A DNA stretch of 37,235 nucleotides from HGM13010 sp934527315 (GTDB lineage Bacteria > Bacillota > Clostridia > Oscillospirales > Oscillospiraceae): the NCBI GenBank assembly GCA_934527315.1, contig CAKTAK010000019.1, positions 1 to 37,235 of the forward strand. Direction: 5' to 3'. Numbering within the stretch: position 1 is the stretch's first letter; each line of letters starts with the position of its first letter. Shown here piece by piece: positions 1-7,303 of this stretch. Below the pieces are notes generated by a model. That model saw only the letters and a program-made list of their open reading frames with translations. It made no database searches and was not told where the DNA came from. The position numbers were made by a program, and so were the translations under genes.

Positions 1-199
1 GATTGCGGAGCTGGTGCAGCGGGGGCAGGAATTGAATCTTGCGTTTCTGACCTTGGAAGTTCGGGCAAGCAATGAACCGGCGCAGGCGCTTTACCGTAAG
101 CACGGCTTTGAAGTTGTGGGATTGCGGAAACGATATTACGAGAAACCCAGAGAGGACGCGCTCCTCATGACACTTTATTTGAAGGAAGAACGGACATGA
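1..199 (+). CDS. rimI: Ribosomal protein alanine acetyltransferase RimI, C-terminal part
   Basis: The reading frame is open from base 2 and runs off the left edge, so only the last 65 residues are present. They carry the C-terminal half of a GNAT acetyltransferase: the strand LTLEVRASN, then the ALYRKHGF helix that closes the acetyl-CoA site, then the YYEKPREDALLMTL end typical of RimI. RimI N-acetylates ribosomal protein S18 in enterobacteria. Its stop codon overlaps the tsaD start (ATGA), and a tsaB-rimI-tsaD order is common in Firmicutes, which supports the name. The GTG at base 14 is an internal codon, not the real start. Confidence 0.85.
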   Translation, partial: IAELVQRGQELNLAFLTLEVRASNEPAQALYRKHGFEVVGLRKRYYEKPREDALLMTLYLKEERT

Positions 200-1197
200 T
201 TATTTTATCGGTAGAATCGTCTTGTGACGAAACGGCAGTGGCATTGGTAGAAGACGGCCGCCATCTGCTGACGGACCAGATTTTTTCTCAGGTCGACCTC
301 CATAAGATTTACGGCGGCGTGGTGCCGGAAATTGCCTCCCGCTCCCATACGGAAGTCATCAGCATTTTGGCGGAGCGGGCCATTCAGGAGGCAGGAATTT
401 CCCGCAGCGACATTGACGCCGTGGCCGTAACCTATGCGCCCGGCTTGATTGGCGCGCTTTTGGTGGGCGTCAGCTTTGCAAAGGCGGTGGCGATGTCTTT
501 GAACGTGCCGCTGATTCCGGTGCATCATATCCGCGGTCATATTGCCGCAAACTATCTGGCATTCCCGGAACTGGAGCCGCCGTTTCTGGCTTTGGCAGTT
601 TCCGGCGGCAATACCATGCTGGTGGATGTGCAGGGATACACGGATATGAAAATCATCGGCGCAACCCGAGACGATGCAGCAGGGGAATGCTTTGATAAAA
701 CCGCCCGGGTGTTGGGTCTGGGCTATCCCGGCGGCAAACCCATTGATGATTTGTCCAAGGGCGGCGATGACAGCAAGTATAAGCTGCCGTTGGCCCATGT
801 GGCGGATAATCCCTATGATTTGAGCTTTTCCGGTCTGAAAACGGCGGTGATCAATCTGGCCCATCAGGCGGAGCAAAAGGGCGAAACGCTGGATCGGGCG
901 TCTTTGGCAGCCTCTTTCTGCAAAGCGGTCAGCGACAGCTTGGTGCCCCGTGCCATTCGCGCCGCAAAGGATTTGGGACATACCAAGATTGTGGTTGCCG
1001 GCGGCGTTGCAGCCAACTCCCGGATTCGCAGTGATTTTGAAAAGGCTTGTGCCGCTGAGGGCTTGGAGCTGTTTGTTCCGCCGCTGAAATGGTGCGGTGA
1101 TAACGGCGCCATGATTGGTGCGCAGGGATATTATGAATATCTGGCGGGCAGTCGGGCCGATTTGGATTTGAATGCCTACGCCAACCGCACGATTTAA
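196..1197 (+). CDS. tsaD: tRNA N6-adenosine threonylcarbamoyltransferase TsaD
   Basis: TsaD transfers the threonylcarbamoyl group from threonylcarbamoyl-AMP onto A37 of ANN-decoding tRNAs, working with TsaB and TsaE in the cytoplasm. The 333-residue length is normal. The N-terminal ILSVESSCDET, the metal-binding H111-x3-H115 in HIRGH, the nucleotide-site SGGNT and GDDAAGECFDK segments, GGVAANS and the second metal ligand near D302 (CGDNGAMI) are all present, so the enzyme looks intact. The start ATG overlaps the rimI stop by four bases, implying coupled translation. radC follows after 20 bases and probably shares the message. Confidence 0.97.
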   Translation: MIILSVESSCDETAVALVEDGRHLLTDQIFSQVDLHKIYGGVVPEIASRSHTEVISILAERAIQEAGISRSDIDAVAVTYAPGLIGALLVGVSFAKAVAMSLNVPLIPVHHIRGHIAANYLAFPELEPPFLALAVSGGNTMLVDVQGYTDMKIIGATRDDAAGECFDKTARVLGLGYPGGKPIDDLSKGGDDSKYKLPLAHVADNPYDLSFSGLKTAVINLAHQAEQKGETLDRASLAASFCKAVSDSLVPRAIRAAKDLGHTKIVVAGGVAANSRIRSDFEKACAAEGLELFVPPLKWCGDNGAMIGAQGYYEYLAGSRADLDLNAYANRTI

Positions 1198-1217
1198 TTG
1201 TGAAGGGAATCTGAACC

Positions 1218-1889
1218 ATGGGAATTCATTCCGGACACCGTGCCCGGGTTCGGCAGAGATTTCTGCAAACCGGGCTGAACGGATTTGACGATGTGAATAT
1301 TTTGGAATTTCTGCTGTTTTATGCCATGCCGCAGCAGGATACCAATCCCATTGCCCATGCGCTGTTGGACCGGTTTGGGAGTCTCCATGCGGTGTTTGAG
1401 GCCAGTGTGGAGGAATTGGAAACGGTTAAAGGCATCGGAGAGTATTCCGCAATTTTGCTGCGGTTGGTGCCGGAAATTTGTCGACGTTATATGTTCAGCC
1501 ACCGCGTAAAAAATCCCGTACTGGGATCGTTGGAAGAACTGTATGCCTATGTCATTCCGCTGTTTGCTTTCCATGGGGAGGAGCACTTGTTCATGCTGTG
1601 TCTGGACAGCAGCAATAAGGTGCTGGATTGCTCCGAAATTGCCAGCGGCGCTGCGGACGAGGTGAATGTAGACAGTCGGAAAATTCTGGAAATTGCGGTT
1701 GCCAAACATGCAAGCAGGATTGTTCTGACCCATAATCACCCCAGCGGAATTCTGATTCCGTCCAGTGCGGATATCCAGATTTCCAATGTATTGGAAAAAG
1801 CCTTTGCGGTTTTCGGCATTGAACTGTTGGACCATATCATTGTGGGTGACGGCGAATGTTTGTCTATGCGCAACTCAGGGTTCTTTTAA
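1218..1889 (+). CDS. radC: RadC/JAB-domain protein
   Basis: This 223-residue protein has an N-terminal helix-hairpin-helix-like region (about residues 50-90, with VKGIGEYSA) followed by the RadC JAB/MPN domain (about 100-223). The metal motif is complete: H172-x-H174 followed by PSSAD ending in D185. The family was once called a DNA repair protein, but its cellular role is unsettled and a metal-dependent hydrolase activity is only inferred from the fold. In many Firmicutes radC sits beside mreB; here it follows tsaD and ends in a strong terminator, so it is the last gene of the rimI-tsaD unit. Confidence 0.93.
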   Translation: MGIHSGHRARVRQRFLQTGLNGFDDVNILEFLLFYAMPQQDTNPIAHALLDRFGSLHAVFEASVEELETVKGIGEYSAILLRLVPEICRRYMFSHRVKNPVLGSLEELYAYVIPLFAFHGEEHLFMLCLDSSNKVLDCSEIASGAADEVNVDSRKILEIAVAKHASRIVLTHNHPSGILIPSSADIQISNVLEKAFAVFGIELLDHIIVGDGECLSMRNSGFF

Positions 1890-1920
1890 TGGCAGAATCG
1901 TTGAATCATTTAAACTTCAG

Positions 1921-1960
1921 AAAACAGGCGTACCTTGATACCAGGGGACGCCTGTTTTTT
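1921..1960 (+). terminator. Rho-independent terminator after radC
   Basis: An 11-bp perfect stem (1921-1931 with 1948-1958) with a 16-base loop is followed by T residues to 1960. The left arm begins with four A, so the hairpin could also act on opposite-strand transcription from the spore protein gene. Confidence 0.85.
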
Positions 1961-1972
1961 GCCGTTCAGAAC

Positions 1973-2006
1973 AAAAAAGGAACAGAGGCGAGCTTGCCTC
2001 CGTTCC
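1973..2006 (-). terminator. Terminator of the spore protein gene
   Basis: Read on the minus strand, two 5-bp stem blocks separated by one A-C mismatch (1979-1989 with 1996-2006) close a 6-base loop and are followed by six T (1978-1973). It lies 13 bases past the minus-strand stop codon. Confidence 0.8.
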
Positions 2007-2019
2007 CTATGCTTTGGTT

Positions 2020-2220
2020 TTACTTCATGCCGTTTTCGTAGGCCTGAATCATCTTCTTAACCATCTGACCGCCCACGCTGCCGGCCTGGCGGCTGGTCAG
2101 GTCGCCGTTATAGCCCTGTTTCAGGTTAACGCCGACCTCAGCGGCTGCCTCCATTTTGAACTGGTCCATAGCCTCTCGTGCGTTGGGGTTCATAATGCTG
2201 TTAGAACTGGAATTCGTCAT
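2020..2220 (-). CDS. Alpha/beta-type small acid-soluble spore protein (SASP)
   Basis: The 66-residue protein is a near full-length alpha/beta SASP. The two family signatures are present: the region around the germination protease site (MEAAAEVGV) and the C-terminal block NGDLTSRQAGSVGGQMVKKMI. These proteins coat spore DNA, push it towards an A-like form and protect it from UV and heat; on germination they are cut by GPR and used as an amino-acid reserve. An AAGGAG ribosome site sits nine bases before the ATG. The gene is a single transcription unit pointing against radC, with its own terminator and a candidate sigma-G promoter, as expected for a forespore gene. Which ssp paralogue it is cannot be told. 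Confidence 0.95.
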   Translation of the reverse strand: MTNSSSNSIMNPNAREAMDQFKMEAAAEVGVNLKQGYNGDLTSRQAGSVGGQMVKKMIQAYENGMK

Positions 2221-2270
2221 CTTCTTTTCACTCCTTTTTGAATTTGGTCATCAATTAGATGAACCGAGAT

Positions 2271-2299
2271 TAGTTTGACCGAATCAAAAAGTGATATTC
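2271..2299 (-). promoter_or_regulatory. Candidate sigma-G promoter of the SASP gene
   Basis: On the minus strand GAATA (2299-2295) and CAAACTA (2277-2271) are separated by 17 bases. The Bacillus sigma-G consensus is GHATR-N17-18-CATWHTA, so the match is complete at -35 and 6 of 7 at -10. It lies about 50 bases upstream of the start codon. The assignment rests on consensus alone. Confidence 0.55.
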
Positions 2300-2408
2300 T
2301 GCTGAATCGTGGCAATTTCTGTTAAGGAAAATTCTACAACGCAGCTGAAAAGGTATGCTTTCGCAAGATTCCGATTGCAAAAAAATCATGAACATTGCAG
2401 TGTTTTTG

Positions 2409-2437
2409 TTGACTTTTTCTATGTCGGAAGGTAATAT
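2409..2437 (+). promoter_or_regulatory. Sigma-A promoter of psuG
   Basis: TTGACT (2409-2414) and TAATAT (2432-2437) have an ideal 17-base spacing, and the psuG ribosome site and ATG follow within 35 bases. Confidence 0.8.
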
Positions 2438-2470
2438 ATTTCTGTATTTTTTATTTGGAGGTAACAATTT

Positions 2471-3397
2471 ATGAATCTGAATGCATATATGGATGTCAAC
2501 CCCGAAGTACAGAAAGCACTGGACGAAGGCCGTCCTGTTGTGGCTCTGGAGTCTACGATTATTTCTCACGGCATGCCTTATCCCAAAAACGTGGAGACTG
2601 CTCTGAAGGTGGAAGAAATTATCCGCGCAGAGGGTGCTGTTCCCGCAACGATGGCAATCATCAAGGGCCGTCTGAAAATTGGCTGCACCAAGGAAGATAT
2701 TGAATATCTGGGCAAGAAGGGTCTGGAAGTGAACAAGACCTCTCGCCGTGACTTGGCTGTTCTGGTGGCAGAAGGCGCTGACGGCGCTACCACCGTGGCA
2801 ACGACCATGATTCTGGCTGCTATGGCAGGTATTAAGGTGTTTGCAACCGGCGGTATCGGCGGTGTGCATCGCGGTGCAGAAGTGACTATGGACATTTCTG
2901 CTGACCTGGAAGAACTGGCAATGACGCCTGTGATGGTTGTCTGCGCCGGTGCAAAGTCCATTCTGGATTTGGGTCTGACTCTGGAATATCTGGAAACCAA
3001 GGGTGTGCCCGTCATTGGCTATCAGACCAGCGAGCTGCCTGCATTCTATACCAGCAAGAGCGGTTTCGGCGTGGATTACCGTCTGGATACCCCCGCTGAG
3101 ATTGCAAAGGCATTCCACGTCAAGCAGGAACTGGGCTTGAAGGGCGGTATGCTGGTGACCAATCCCATTCCCGATGCATATTCCATGGATCCCGAAGTAA
3201 TTAACACGGCCATTGACGAGGCTGTGAAAGAGTCCGTTGAGCAGGGCATCAAGGGCAAGAAGATTACGCCGTTCCTGCTGGACCGCGTCCAGAAGATTAC
3301 CGGAGGCAACAGCTTGGAGGCAAACATTCAGCTGGTGTTCAACAATGCGCATCTGGCGGCAAAAACTGCCGTGGAACTGTCTAAACTGGCAAAGTAA
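2471..3397 (+). CDS. psuG: Pseudouridine-5'-phosphate glycosidase PsuG
   Basis: PsuG reversibly splits the C-glycosidic bond of pseudouridine 5'-phosphate to uracil and ribose 5-phosphate. The 308-residue length matches the family. By alignment from memory with the E. coli enzyme, the general acid is E27 (in ALESTIISHGMP), the phosphate-site lysine is K89 (VNKTSRRDL) and the Schiff-base lysine is K162 (AGAKSILDLGLT); all are intact. A TTTGGAGG ribosome site precedes the ATG. The gene stands alone between its own promoter and terminator; no psuK kinase or nucleoside transporter is adjacent, although pathway operons often pair psuG with psuK. A RluA-type pseudouridine synthase lies far away in the window and is not linked to it. 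Confidence 0.96.
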   Translation: MNLNAYMDVNPEVQKALDEGRPVVALESTIISHGMPYPKNVETALKVEEIIRAEGAVPATMAIIKGRLKIGCTKEDIEYLGKKGLEVNKTSRRDLAVLVAEGADGATTVATTMILAAMAGIKVFATGGIGGVHRGAEVTMDISADLEELAMTPVMVVCAGAKSILDLGLTLEYLETKGVPVIGYQTSELPAFYTSKSGFGVDYRLDTPAEIAKAFHVKQELGLKGGMLVTNPIPDAYSMDPEVINTAIDEAVKESVEQGIKGKKITPFLLDRVQKITGGNSLEANIQLVFNNAHLAAKTAVELSKLAK

Positions 3398-3426
3398 TTT
3401 CCAAAATCAACTGAATACGAACTTTG

Positions 3427-3468
3427 AAATGCCGTATCTGCAGCAATTGCTGTGGGTGCGGCATTTTT
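3427..3468 (+). terminator. Rho-independent terminator after psuG
   Basis: An 8-bp outer stem (3427-3434 with 3459-3466) encloses a second palindrome (CAGCAATTGCTG) and ends in five T. It separates psuG from the spoIIIA genes, so spoIIIAC needs its own promoter. Confidence 0.8.
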
Positions 3469-3477
3469 GTCGGCTTG

Positions 3478-3506
3478 TACTAATTTCCGGAGCGGATTCA
3501 TAGTCT
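3478..3506 (+). promoter_or_regulatory. Tentative sigma-E promoter of the spoIIIA operon
   Basis: TACTAAT (3478-3484), a 14-base spacer and CATAGTCT (3499-3506) partly match the sigma-E pattern KMATATT-N14-CATACAMT (5 of 7 and 5 of 8). It lies in the only available gap between the psuG terminator and spoIIIAC. The match alone is weak; position supports it. Confidence 0.35.
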
Positions 3507-3536
3507 GTACCACCAAGGAAAAGCGAGGGACAAAAG

Positions 3537-3731
3537 ATGGAAGTCGATTTGATCTTCAAAATTGCGGCAGTAGGAATTCTGGTGGCGGTACTGAACATGC
3601 TGCTCTCCCGTTCCGGGCGGGAGGAGCAGGGGCTGTTGGTGACTTTGGCAGGGCTACTGGTGGTTTTGGTAATCATTGTGCAGAAAATCAGCGACCTGTT
3701 CCTACTCATCAAAACACTGTTTGATTTTTGA
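3537..3731 (+). CDS. spoIIIAC: Stage III sporulation protein AC
   Basis: This is a 64-residue membrane protein with two hydrophobic helices separated by a short charged loop (SRSGREEQG), the hallmark of SpoIIIAC. It belongs to the SpoIIIA-SpoIIQ channel that joins mother cell and forespore after engulfment and keeps the forespore transcriptionally active. A GAGGG ribosome site precedes the ATG. It is the first spoIIIA gene here: the usual upstream spoIIIAA (ATPase) and spoIIIAB are absent and the preceding gene is psuG. spoIIIAD starts two bases after its stop. Confidence 0.93.
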   Translation: MEVDLIFKIAAVGILVAVLNMLLSRSGREEQGLLVTLAGLLVVLVIIVQKISDLFLLIKTLFDF

Positions 3732-3732
3732 T

Positions 3733-4119
3733 ATGAGCGCGGTAGTGAAAGCGGCAGTAGCGGCTGTTATGGCATCGCTGCTGGGATTGACCATTCGGAA
3801 GAACAACCCGGAGCTTTCCTTGCTGTTGGGAATGGCGGCTGCGCTGCTCTGTGTGGGATTGACAGCAGATGTTTTGCGCCCGATTCTTGCCTTTTTACAG
3901 GAACTGCAGAAAACCGCGGTCATATCCTCGGACTTGTATGTGCCGGTGTGCAAATGTCTGGGGATTGGAATTCTCTCTCAAATCGGAGCGGGAATTTGCC
4001 GGGACGCGGGACAGAGCGCTGCTGCGACCGGGGTGGAATTGTGCGGCACCGCCGCGGCAATTTTATGCAGTCTGCCGTTGGTGCAGGGAATTTTACAGAT
4101 GATTGGGAAATTGTCATGA
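3733..4119 (+). CDS. spoIIIAD: Stage III sporulation protein AD
   Basis: The product is 128 residues from the ATG at 3733; the open frame extends 19 codons upstream, but that stretch overlaps spoIIIAC and does not resemble the family. It is strongly hydrophobic, with about four membrane helices, and contains the SpoIIIAD-like LLGLTIRKNNPELSLLLG segment. It is a membrane component of the mother-cell side of the SpoIIIA channel. Its stop overlaps the spoIIIAE start (ATGA), implying translational coupling. Confidence 0.92.
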   Translation: MSAVVKAAVAAVMASLLGLTIRKNNPELSLLLGMAAALLCVGLTADVLRPILAFLQELQKTAVISSDLYVPVCKCLGIGILSQIGAGICRDAGQSAAATGVELCGTAAAILCSLPLVQGILQMIGKLS

Positions 4120-5216
4120 AGAAACGATGGATTGTTGCACTGTTGTTGCTGATTCTGCTGCCGTGTACGGTTGCTGCCGGGGATTGGACGGAGCAGGCAT
4201 TGCAGGACAGCGGTGTGAATAAGATAAAAGCGGGACTGCCGAAAGCGGCGGAGTCGATTCTGTCGGATTACGATTTTTTGCAGCCGGGTGACGTAACCAA
4301 CCTGACGGACCGCATTGAGCAACTGTTATGGAATGCATTGCGGCAGGAGTTTGGCGGAGCGGCACGGTCGGCGGCAATTCTGCTGGTTTTGGTGATTTTA
4401 TGCAGCTTAGCCTCATCGTTTTATCCGGACGGAAAAGCGCCGGGGTACGTGACGTTGGGCGGGGTGTTGGCCATTGCGTCGGCAACCGTTGCCGATGCCG
4501 GTTCCTTTTTGCAGGCGGGGAGAGAAGCCTTGACAGAGCTGCAAAATTTCTCTGCGTTGCTGCTGCCGTGTTTGGCAAGCGCAGCGGCAGCCGGAGGCGC
4601 GGTGGTATCTGCCGGAACGAAATACGCGGCAGCCATGCTGTGCATGAATGTGCTGCTTACAGTCTGTGTGCAGGCCATTGCGCCGCTGATTGAAGTCTAT
4701 CTGGCATGTGTCATCGGCAAAGCGGCGTTTGAGAGCAACGCATTGTCTGCAATGGCAAATCTGATTAAGTGGCTGTGCAATACCTGCCTGACCTTTCTGG
4801 TGGTGGTTTTTACAGCCTATCTCAGCATTTCCGGATTGATTTCCGCAACGGGGGACATGGTACAGACCCGATTTGCAAAGGCGGCGATTTCCACGGCTTT
4901 GCCGGTGGTCGGAAAAATGGTGTCCGATGCGGCGTCTACGGTGGTTGCGGGTATGGGATTGGTACGCAATTCCATCGGCGTATTCGGCATGATTGGGGTG
5001 GTGTGTTTATGTCTGACACCGTTTGTTTCCATGGGAATACGGTATCTGCTGTTCAAGGCTGCGGCTGCTGCGGCAACTATTTTCCCGGACCAACGGTTTT
5101 CCGGATTGATTGACGGCATCGGCTCCGCGTTCGGCATGATGATGGCAATGACCGGAACGGGGGCGTGTATGGTGTTTCTCTCTATTATTTCTTTGATTCA
5201 GGCGGTGAGTGTTTGA
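4116..5216 (+). CDS. spoIIIAE: Stage III sporulation protein AE
   Basis: From the ATG at 4116 the protein has 366 residues: an N-terminal signal peptide (MKKRWIVALLLLILLPCTVAAG), a soluble segment, then a large polytopic membrane region with roughly six or seven helices. The family's TKYAAAMLCMNVLL and NSIGVFGMIGVVCLCLTPF regions are recognisable. SpoIIIAE is the largest membrane protein of the SpoIIIA complex and is thought to sit at the channel base. The 56 codons open upstream of this start lie inside spoIIIAD and are not used. The spoIIIAF start overlaps its stop by one base. Confidence 0.94.
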   Translation: MKKRWIVALLLLILLPCTVAAGDWTEQALQDSGVNKIKAGLPKAAESILSDYDFLQPGDVTNLTDRIEQLLWNALRQEFGGAARSAAILLVLVILCSLASSFYPDGKAPGYVTLGGVLAIASATVADAGSFLQAGREALTELQNFSALLLPCLASAAAAGGAVVSAGTKYAAAMLCMNVLLTVCVQAIAPLIEVYLACVIGKAAFESNALSAMANLIKWLCNTCLTFLVVVFTAYLSISGLISATGDMVQTRFAKAAISTALPVVGKMVSDAASTVVAGMGLVRNSIGVFGMIGVVCLCLTPFVSMGIRYLLFKAAAAAATIFPDQRFSGLIDGIGSAFGMMMAMTGTGACMVFLSIISLIQAVSV

Positions 5217-5707
5217 TGCAGGAATTTCTTCACAATTGGGTATACGGTGTAGCCTGCGCCGGGGGATTTTGCGCGCTTTGCTTTTATCTTTGCCCGGCGG
5301 GGCGGGTCAAGCAGGTCTTGCAGATGGCTTGCGCCTGTGTGATGCTGCTGGCCATGTTCGCGCCCCTGCGGAAACTGAATCCGGCGGCTTATGGAAAGCA
5401 TCTTGCCCGGTACCGTACAGAGGCTGCGGCATTGGAAACGGAGAGTGACGCGTTGGCAGAAAGATTGAATCGTCTGGTCATAGAGCAAGAGTACCGGGAA
5501 TACATATTGGATAAAGCTGCGGAAATCGGACAGCCGCTGACCGATGTAACCGTGCGTGTGCAATGGAACTCCGAGGGGTTCTGGGTGCCCCAAGCGGTCT
5601 ACTACAGCGCGCCGGAGGGAAATGTGACCCCGGCTTTCCGGGAGCTGATGGAAACGGAGCTTGGAATTTCAAAAGAGAGGCAGATTGCAGATGAAACCAA
5701 CGAATGA
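5216..5707 (+). CDS. spoIIIAF: Stage III sporulation protein AF
   Basis: I place the start at the ATG at 5216, which overlaps the spoIIIAE stop (TGATG); the upstream extension in the same frame lies inside spoIIIAE. The 163-residue product has two N-terminal membrane helices (about residues 6-25 and 34-50), a helical linker rich in Ala and Glu, and a C-terminal soluble domain with ITDVTV-like ring-building strands (PLTDVTVRVQW). This matches SpoIIIAF, a membrane-anchored part of the SpoIIIA assembly. spoIIIAG begins before its end, with a 17-base overlap. Confidence 0.9.
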   Translation: MQEFLHNWVYGVACAGGFCALCFYLCPAGRVKQVLQMACACVMLLAMFAPLRKLNPAAYGKHLARYRTEAAALETESDALAERLNRLVIEQEYREYILDKAAEIGQPLTDVTVRVQWNSEGFWVPQAVYYSAPEGNVTPAFRELMETELGISKERQIADETNE

Positions 5708-6194
5708 AACGTGGCAGAATTGGACTCGGCAGCTTGGGAAATACCGATATGTTTTATTGGTCTTTTTGGTGGGGCTGCTGCTGTTATTGCTCCCGGAGCG
5801 AAAGCGGACGGACTCTGTAACGGAGCCGGCAGCGGAAACGGCACAAGCTGCGCCTGCGGGATTTTCCGTGGAGCGGGAGGAACAGCGGTTGGGCCGGGTG
5901 TTATCCGAAATTCGAGGGGCAGGGGATTGCAGCGTTTTGCTTGCGGTCGATGCCACAGAGAAAACGGAATTGGCCCGGGATGGAGAGAATACCGTGGTTC
6001 TGTCCGGGGGCAGCGGTCGGGAGAGCACCGTAACGGTTCAATCGGAGTACCCAACGTATCTGGGAGCGGTGGTGGTCTGCACCGGAGCGGGGGATGTCCG
6101 GGTACGGTACGATGTGCTGAATGCGGTGATGTCCTATACGGGGCTAACCTCGGACGAAATTTCAATTTGCGTCGGTAATACATCAAATTCATAG
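5691..6194 (+). CDS. spoIIIAG: Stage III sporulation protein AG
   Basis: The 167-residue protein has one membrane helix near the N-terminus (YRYVLLVFLVGLLLLLLPE), a variable linker rich in Glu and Ala, and a C-terminal ring-building domain (SVEREEQRLGRVLSEIRGAG, then GAVVVCTGAGDVRVRYDVLNAV). SpoIIIAG forms a large ring in the space between mother cell and forespore in Bacillus. The ATG at 5691 is chosen because it gives the usual short cytoplasmic N-terminus. It lies within the end of spoIIIAF; spoIIIAH follows after 12 bases. Confidence 0.92.
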   Translation: MKPTNETWQNWTRQLGKYRYVLLVFLVGLLLLLLPERKRTDSVTEPAAETAQAAPAGFSVEREEQRLGRVLSEIRGAGDCSVLLAVDATEKTELARDGENTVVLSGGSGRESTVTVQSEYPTYLGAVVVCTGAGDVRVRYDVLNAVMSYTGLTSDEISICVGNTSNS

Positions 6195-6206
6195 GGAGGC
6201 AATTGT

Positions 6207-6767
6207 ATGAACAAAGTCAAACGGAATGTGGTTGCAATCACCGTGCTGCTGTTTGTCTGTGCGGCGGTCTATCTGAACTGGTCTTACAACAACCGTTGGG
6301 GGACCGCGGAAACGGAGCGGGTGAGCGCAGAGGATGCGGCAATGGCGGAGGCAGATGCAAAATACGAGGCGAGCATAGGAGTGGAGAACAGCGAGGATAC
6401 GCAGCCGGTTTCTTCCTACTTTGCCTCGGCGCGTCTGACCCGTCAGCAGGCGCGGGATGACGCGCTGAGTCTGCTGGAGAAGGCGGTGGATTCCGAGCAT
6501 GCATCGCAGGAAACCATTGATTCCGCCATGAGCGCCATTTCTGCCATGGCAACGGACTCTCTGACGGAAACCCAGATTGAGAACACCTTAATTGCCAAGG
6601 ACTATGCCGATTGCGTGGTGATGATTGGGGATGACGGCGTGACCGTTACGGTTCCGGCACCGGTGGAAGGCTTGAGCGTAGATGCCGTGGCGCGCATTAC
6701 GGATACCATTTTGGCAGACACAAACTTTACCATGGACCAGATTCATATTATCGAAATCAAAGAGTAA
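6207..6767 (+). CDS. spoIIIAH: Stage III sporulation protein AH
   Basis: This 186-residue protein has a single N-terminal membrane helix (about residues 7-25) and a C-terminal domain related to the YscJ/FliF ring-forming fold (ENTLIAKDYADCVVMIGDDGVTVTV, ending FTMDQIHIIEIKE). In Bacillus SpoIIIAH binds forespore SpoIIQ across the intermembrane space. The linker is acidic and alanine-rich. An AGGGAGG ribosome site precedes the ATG. It closes the operon: a long perfect hairpin follows its stop codon. Confidence 0.93.
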   Translation: MNKVKRNVVAITVLLFVCAAVYLNWSYNNRWGTAETERVSAEDAAMAEADAKYEASIGVENSEDTQPVSSYFASARLTRQQARDDALSLLEKAVDSEHASQETIDSAMSAISAMATDSLTETQIENTLIAKDYADCVVMIGDDGVTVTVPAPVEGLSVDAVARITDTILADTNFTMDQIHIIEIKE

Positions 6768-6773
6768 TCGGCT

Positions 6774-6833
6774 GCCCCGGATTCTTTTCAGACTTTGGAA
6801 GAATCCGGGGCGGATTTCTTGCGATTTTTTCTT
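6774..6833 (+). terminator. Terminator of the spoIIIA operon
   Basis: A perfect 13-bp stem (6774-6786 with 6799-6811) with a 12-base loop starts six bases after the spoIIIAH stop. The first T run after it is interrupted, with a fuller T stretch from 6824. Confidence 0.8.
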
Positions 6834-6851
6834 TCCTTTTCCGGGAATCTG

Positions 6852-6860
6852 TGCTATAAT
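6852..6860 (+). promoter_or_regulatory. Extended -10 promoter of the asp23-nusB operon
   Basis: A perfect TATAAT (6855-6860) is preceded by TGC, giving an extended -10 element. No good -35 hexamer is seen at normal spacing. It lies between the spoIIIA terminator and the asp23-family start. Confidence 0.65.
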
Positions 6861-6923
6861 ACCATCGATTTATTTTATGCAGTAAAAATTACTCAATGAT
6901 ATAGACCAATCGGAGGTACAAGC

Positions 6924-7286
6924 ATGGCGGAAAATTATATTACGCGTGTGGAAGAAGGCGGCAGCATCAACATCTCTGACGATGTGATTGCGACCATGGT
7001 AAAGCTGGCTGTTCAGGAAGTGGACGGCGTGGCAGCGATGGCCGTAACGGCCGGTCCCGCAGTGGCAGACCTGTTGGGCATCAAGAGCTCTGCAAAGGGC
7101 ATTAAGGTGCAGTTTACGGAGGATACGGTAATCATCGACGTGGTGATTATGGTGAAATACGGCTGCAATATTCTCAGCGTTGCCAAGAATATTCAGGAAG
7201 CGGTGCTGAATGCCGTGCAGGCTATGACCGGCATTGATCAAGTGATCGTGAATGTACACGTTTCCGGCGTGGCATTTGAAAAGTAA
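6924..7286 (+). CDS. Asp23/Gls24 family envelope stress protein (YqhY-like)
   Basis: The 120-residue protein is an Asp23/Gls24 (DUF322) family member: SINISDDVIATMVKLAVQEVDGV at the N-terminus, then VIIDVVIMVKYGCNILSVAKNIQ and a C-terminal VIVNVHVSGVAF. The family is linked to envelope homeostasis; Bacillus YqhY is encoded beside acetyl-CoA carboxylase genes and affects fatty-acid synthesis. Here the place next to nusB matches the Bacillus order, but accB and accC are missing. A CGGAGG ribosome site lies upstream of the ATG. nusB begins 17 bases after its stop. Confidence 0.92.
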   Translation: MAENYITRVEEGGSINISDDVIATMVKLAVQEVDGVAAMAVTAGPAVADLLGIKSSAKGIKVQFTEDTVIIDVVIMVKYGCNILSVAKNIQEAVLNAVQAMTGIDQVIVNVHVSGVAFEK

Positions 7287-7303
7287 GCGCGGAGGAAAGT
7301 GGA

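Noticed and set aside
2270..3352. A 360-codon minus-strand open frame over psuG
   Set aside because: It is antisense to an intact psuG with active-site residues in place, and overlaps the SASP promoter; no ribosome site or family resemblance.
3421..3536. A remnant of spoIIIAA or spoIIIAB before spoIIIAC
   Set aside because: I read all frames in this gap; only a terminator and a possible promoter are there, with no SpoIIIAA Walker motif or SpoIIIAB segment.
3948..4115. Longer start for spoIIIAE
   Set aside because: The extra 56 residues overlap spoIIIAD in another frame and would bury the signal peptide; the ATG at 4116 gives the normal SpoIIIAE.
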